From contig CALMOL010000305.1 of assembly GCA_937871685.1 (NCBI GenBank), positions 1 to 15,433 on the forward strand: a DNA stretch of 15,433 bases, given 5' to 3'. How positions within the stretch are numbered: position 1 is the first letter of the stretch; every line of letters starts with the position of its first letter. This DNA comes from an uncultured Verrucomicrobiota bacterium (GTDB lineage: Bacteria > Verrucomicrobiota > Verrucomicrobiia > Chthoniobacterales > SZAS-18). A model generated the notes under the pieces. The model saw nothing but the letters and a program-made list of their open reading frames with translations. It made no database searches and had not been told where the DNA came from. Below, piece after piece: positions 13,580 through 15,433 of this stretch. A program made the translations under genes and the position numbers.

Positions 13580-14662
13580 TCAATCCCCGAAGCAGATGTC
13601 CATGGCGCGGGCGGTCTGGACCATCTGGCTCTCGGGGGTAACGAGGCGCACGCGGTGGACCGCCTCGGCGATGGGCACGCCGGTGACCTGGTAATTCTGG
13701 TAGGAAACCATGTGGCCGAAGCGCCCTTCCTCGATGAGCTGCACGGCTTGCACGCCGAAGCGCGTGCCCAGGAGGCGGTCGAGCGTGGTGGGCACGCCGC
13801 CGCGCTGGAGGTGGCCGAGCACACAGGTGCGCGTTTCCTTGCCGGTGCGCGCGGCGATCTCGCGCGCCACCACATCGCCGATGCCGCCGAGGCGGAACTC
13901 ACCCTCGCCAGCCTTTTGCGTGTAGAGCTCCTGGCCTCCGGCCGGGCTTGCGCCCTCGGCCACCACCACAAGGGTGTAGAGTTTCCCGGCGTAATCCCGC
14001 TTCTTCACATATTCACAGAGTTGTTCGTGGGAGAAAGGAATCTCCGGCACCAGGATGGCGTGCGCCCCGCCGGCGAGGCCGCCGTAAAGGGCGATCCACC
14101 CGGCGTGCCGGCCCATCACCTCCAGCACGAGCACGCGCTTGTGCGAGGCGGCCGTGGTGCGCAGGCGGTCGAGCGCGTCCACCACGGAGGCCACGGCGGA
14201 GTCGAAGCCAAAGGTCATCGCGGTGGCCTCCAGGTCGTTGTCGATGGTCTTGGGCACGCCGACCACGGGGAAGCCGGCCTCGAAAAGCTGCTGCGCGGTG
14301 GTCAGCGAGCCATCGCCGCCCACCACGATGAGGCCCTCGACGCCGAGCTTGCGCAGCGTGCCGCGCGCCTTCTCGATCACCTCCTCGGACACCTGTGTCT
14401 TCTCACCCGCGCCGACCTTGGACACGAAGTGGCCCTTGTTCGTGGTGCCGATGATGGTGCCGCCCATGCTCTGGATGTGCGAGGTGCCGGGGCGGTCGAG
14501 GATGCGGTAGTCACCCGGCGGCAGCAGGCCCTCGAAGCCGTCAATGAAGCCGATGACTTCCCAATGGAGCTTGTCCGCGGCCTTCACGACGGCGTGGATG
14601 ACGGCGTTGAGACCAGGGCAGTCGCCGCCGGAAGTGAGGATGGCGATGCGTTTCTTGCGCAT
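13580..14662 (-). CDS. pfkA: 6-phosphofructokinase
   Basis: A 360-residue cytosolic PFK that phosphorylates fructose 6-phosphate in glycolysis. Family blocks are all present: SGGDCPGLNAVIHAV (11-25), the phosphoryl-donor motif GGDGS (115-119), PKTIDNDL (137-144, catalytic D141), the substrate block MGRHAGWIALYGGLAGGAHA (183-202) and LGHLQRGG (282-289). The Gly in GGDGS (E. coli 104 equivalent) favours ATP as donor, while the Lys in PKTIDND (124 equivalent) is the residue common in pyrophosphate-using and mixed clades. ATP use is therefore likely but not certain. Start ATG 14662 gives the usual MRKKRIAILTSGGD N-terminus. No Shine-Dalgarno is visible. The gene appears monocistronic, followed by a CACGAAG palindrome. 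Confidence 0.93.
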   Translation of the reverse strand: MRKKRIAILTSGGDCPGLNAVIHAVVKAADKLHWEVIGFIDGFEGLLPPGDYRILDRPGTSHIQSMGGTIIGTTNKGHFVSKVGAGEKTQVSEEVIEKARGTLRKLGVEGLIVVGGDGSLTTAQQLFEAGFPVVGVPKTIDNDLEATAMTFGFDSAVASVVDALDRLRTTAASHKRVLVLEVMGRHAGWIALYGGLAGGAHAILVPEIPFSHEQLCEYVKKRDYAGKLYTLVVVAEGASPAGGQELYTQKAGEGEFRLGGIGDVVAREIAARTGKETRTCVLGHLQRGGVPTTLDRLLGTRFGVQAVQLIEEGRFGHMVSYQNYQVTGVPIAEAVHRVRLVTPESQMVQTARAMDICFGD

Positions 14663-14726
14663 GAGGGGGAGAGTTCGGGGACGGGCGGGAGCGAGGCAAG
14701 GGCGGAGGCCGGCTTCACTCAGAAAA

Positions 14727-14972
14727 TCAGCGAGAGGTTAGCGGACGGTTTCTCTCGCGTCGGCGAAGAAACCACCGCCGAAGAAGGAACCCGGCGCCGA
14801 AAAGCAACGCCGCGCCCAAGACCCCGGTGACCAAGCCGAGAAACAAGGCGGAAACAACGCCCGCGCCTTTCATCCGCCGACAAGCAAACACGATGCCGGC
14901 GACCGCCCAGGCGATGCCCGAAAAGAGCAACACGCGTGCGGCTGCCCGACCGCAAGATCCTTTCTGATCCAT
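14727..14972 (-). CDS. Small membrane protein with two predicted transmembrane helices
   Basis: An 81-residue protein from ATG 14972 (a GTG at 14993 would add seven residues). Two hydrophobic segments, about RVLLFSGIAWAVAGIVFA (residues 13-30) and VSALFLGLVTGVLGAALLFG (40-59), are separated by a short basic loop (CRRMKGAG). The tail is strongly basic (LLRRWFLRRRERN), which by the positive-inside rule puts loop and tail in the cytoplasm. No family was recognised. A competing open frame overlaps it on the same strand, but that frame gives no hydrophobic pattern. It lies 64 bp upstream of the phosphofructokinase ATG on the same strand. Confidence 0.6.
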   Translation of the reverse strand: MDQKGSCGRAAARVLLFSGIAWAVAGIVFACRRMKGAGVVSALFLGLVTGVLGAALLFGAGFLLRRWFLRRRERNRPLTSR

Positions 14973-15006
14973 CGGATCCGGGCCACATCCCACGCCGCTT
15001 GAGAAG

Positions 15007-15030
15007 ACAAAGGCGCGGAGGCGCGCCGAA
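15007..15030 (-). terminator. Rho-independent-type terminator of the carboxypeptidase gene
   Basis: On the minus strand GGCGCG-CCTC-CGCGCC (15027-15012) forms a six-pair GC stem and is followed by TTTGTCTTCTC. It starts 3 nt after the TAA stop, the expected place. The T-tract is short and interrupted, so strength is uncertain. Confidence 0.5.
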
Positions 15031-15433
15031 TTATGGCGACGTAATTTCCTTCTTCACGTTGTCCATCGGGCGGCCGGCGGCCATCCATTGGTCGAGGAGA
15101 GCCCAGCCGCGCTGGATGAGCGCCTGGCCGTCGGCGAAGCGATTGGGGGACCCGAGGATCACCACGACGAGCTTGCGGGGCTTGATCTCGAACTTGTCCT
15201 TGTCGATCTGCCGGGTGAGCGGCGGACGGGCGACCGAGAGAATCACGCAGCCGCCGGCGCGGGCGGTCTGGCCGGTCTTCACGCCATCCACGTCCATGCG
15301 GCCGAGGAGCTCGTTGGTATTGCGCAGGAGAAACTCGAGGCGGCGCGGTCCAGCGGGAGGCGCGCCCGGCACCGGCGAAGTGCCAGCCACGCCGGGAACC
15401 ACGGGGGTGGCGGGCGAGGCGACGGCCGGCAAC
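15031..15433 (-). CDS. D-alanyl-D-alanine carboxypeptidase (peptidase S11), C-terminal part
   Basis: Partial: 133 residues remain and the 5' end lies beyond the window. The block RNTNELLGRMDVDGVKTGQT then ARAGGCVILSV contains the KTG triad of penicillin-binding S11 peptidases. It is followed by LVVVILGSPNRFADGQALIQ and RGWALLDQW, the end of the catalytic domain. The SxxK and SxN motifs must be upstream and cannot be checked. These enzymes trim the terminal D-Ala from peptidoglycan stems in the periplasm. Just before the conserved RNTNELLG is a Pro/Ala/Val/Gly-rich stretch of about 30 residues (VASPATPVVPGVAGTSPVPG and on), which is unusual for the family. A hairpin terminator follows the TAA. 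Confidence 0.85.
   Translation of the reverse strand, partial: LPAVASPATPVVPGVAGTSPVPGAPPAGPRRLEFLLRNTNELLGRMDVDGVKTGQTARAGGCVILSVARPPLTRQIDKDKFEIKPRKLVVVILGSPNRFADGQALIQRGWALLDQWMAAGRPMDNVKKEITSP

Noticed and set aside
14719..14988. An 89-codon minus-strand frame overlapping the small membrane protein
   Set aside because: It gives Arg/Gly/Ser-rich text with no hydrophobic pattern; the overlapping frame encodes two clean membrane helices.

Overview
The window is about 15.4 kb of GC-rich bacterial chromosome. It is dense with housekeeping-type genes and short intergenic gaps filled with palindromic repeats. Several features point to Verrucomicrobiota or a neighbouring PVC lineage: long inverted repeats built from CACGGAG, CACAGAG and CACGAAG units, a UbiA-type prenyltransferase of the kind found in futalosine-pathway bacteria, start codons without Shine-Dalgarno sequences, and an AsmA-like giant with a short N-terminal anchor. 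This is an inference from style. No rRNA, tRNA or other taxonomic marker is present.

Layout. 1-87 holds a dispersed-repeat fragment with a perfect 15-bp stem. 88-2721 (minus) is a large AsmA-like envelope protein. From 2723 to 9679 genes run on the plus strand: two uncharacterised helical proteins (2723-3454, 3591-4286), a gene-free 830-bp stretch with a 64-bp higher-order tandem repeat, a WalJ/YycJ-type metallo-beta-lactamase-fold nuclease (5118-5996), a YbgC-like hotdog thioesterase (6093-6518), a DUF429 protein (6601-7344), an unrecognised protein with a proline/alanine-rich linker (7467-8393), a 470-bp AT-richer gap with a perfect DnaA box, and a secreted phosphodiester-glycosidase-domain protein (8861-9679). 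From 9795 to the end genes run on the minus strand: UbiA prenyltransferase, a degenerate MBL-fold protein, a toxin-antitoxin pair whose toxin is frameshifted, an Lrp/AsnC regulator, a frameshifted polyvalent-protein-type kinase, 6-phosphofructokinase, a small two-helix membrane protein, and the C-terminal part of a D-Ala-D-Ala carboxypeptidase cut by the window edge.

How the genes relate. Most look like independent transcription units and not one pathway. The clearest functional unit is the 12142-11620 toxin-antitoxin operon, with overlapping stop and start (ATGA) and a single-base loss in the toxin. The kinase-like gene at 12701-13416 has also lost one base, so this block looks like a decaying accessory island between housekeeping genes.

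Most unusual signal. Six intergenic regions hold long inverted repeats whose arms are themselves micro-tandem repeats (7-9 bp units). In four of the six, the stop codon of a flanking gene lies inside or overlaps the element. In the other two the stop is 8-15 nt away. Four elements share one scaffold (CAC-RR-AG repeated three times per arm), but the RR pair differs between elements and is uniform within each. Together with the 64-bp array this is the best candidate here for an undescribed repeat system. Several apparent 5' gene extensions are translations of these repeats, and gene starts were set to exclude them.
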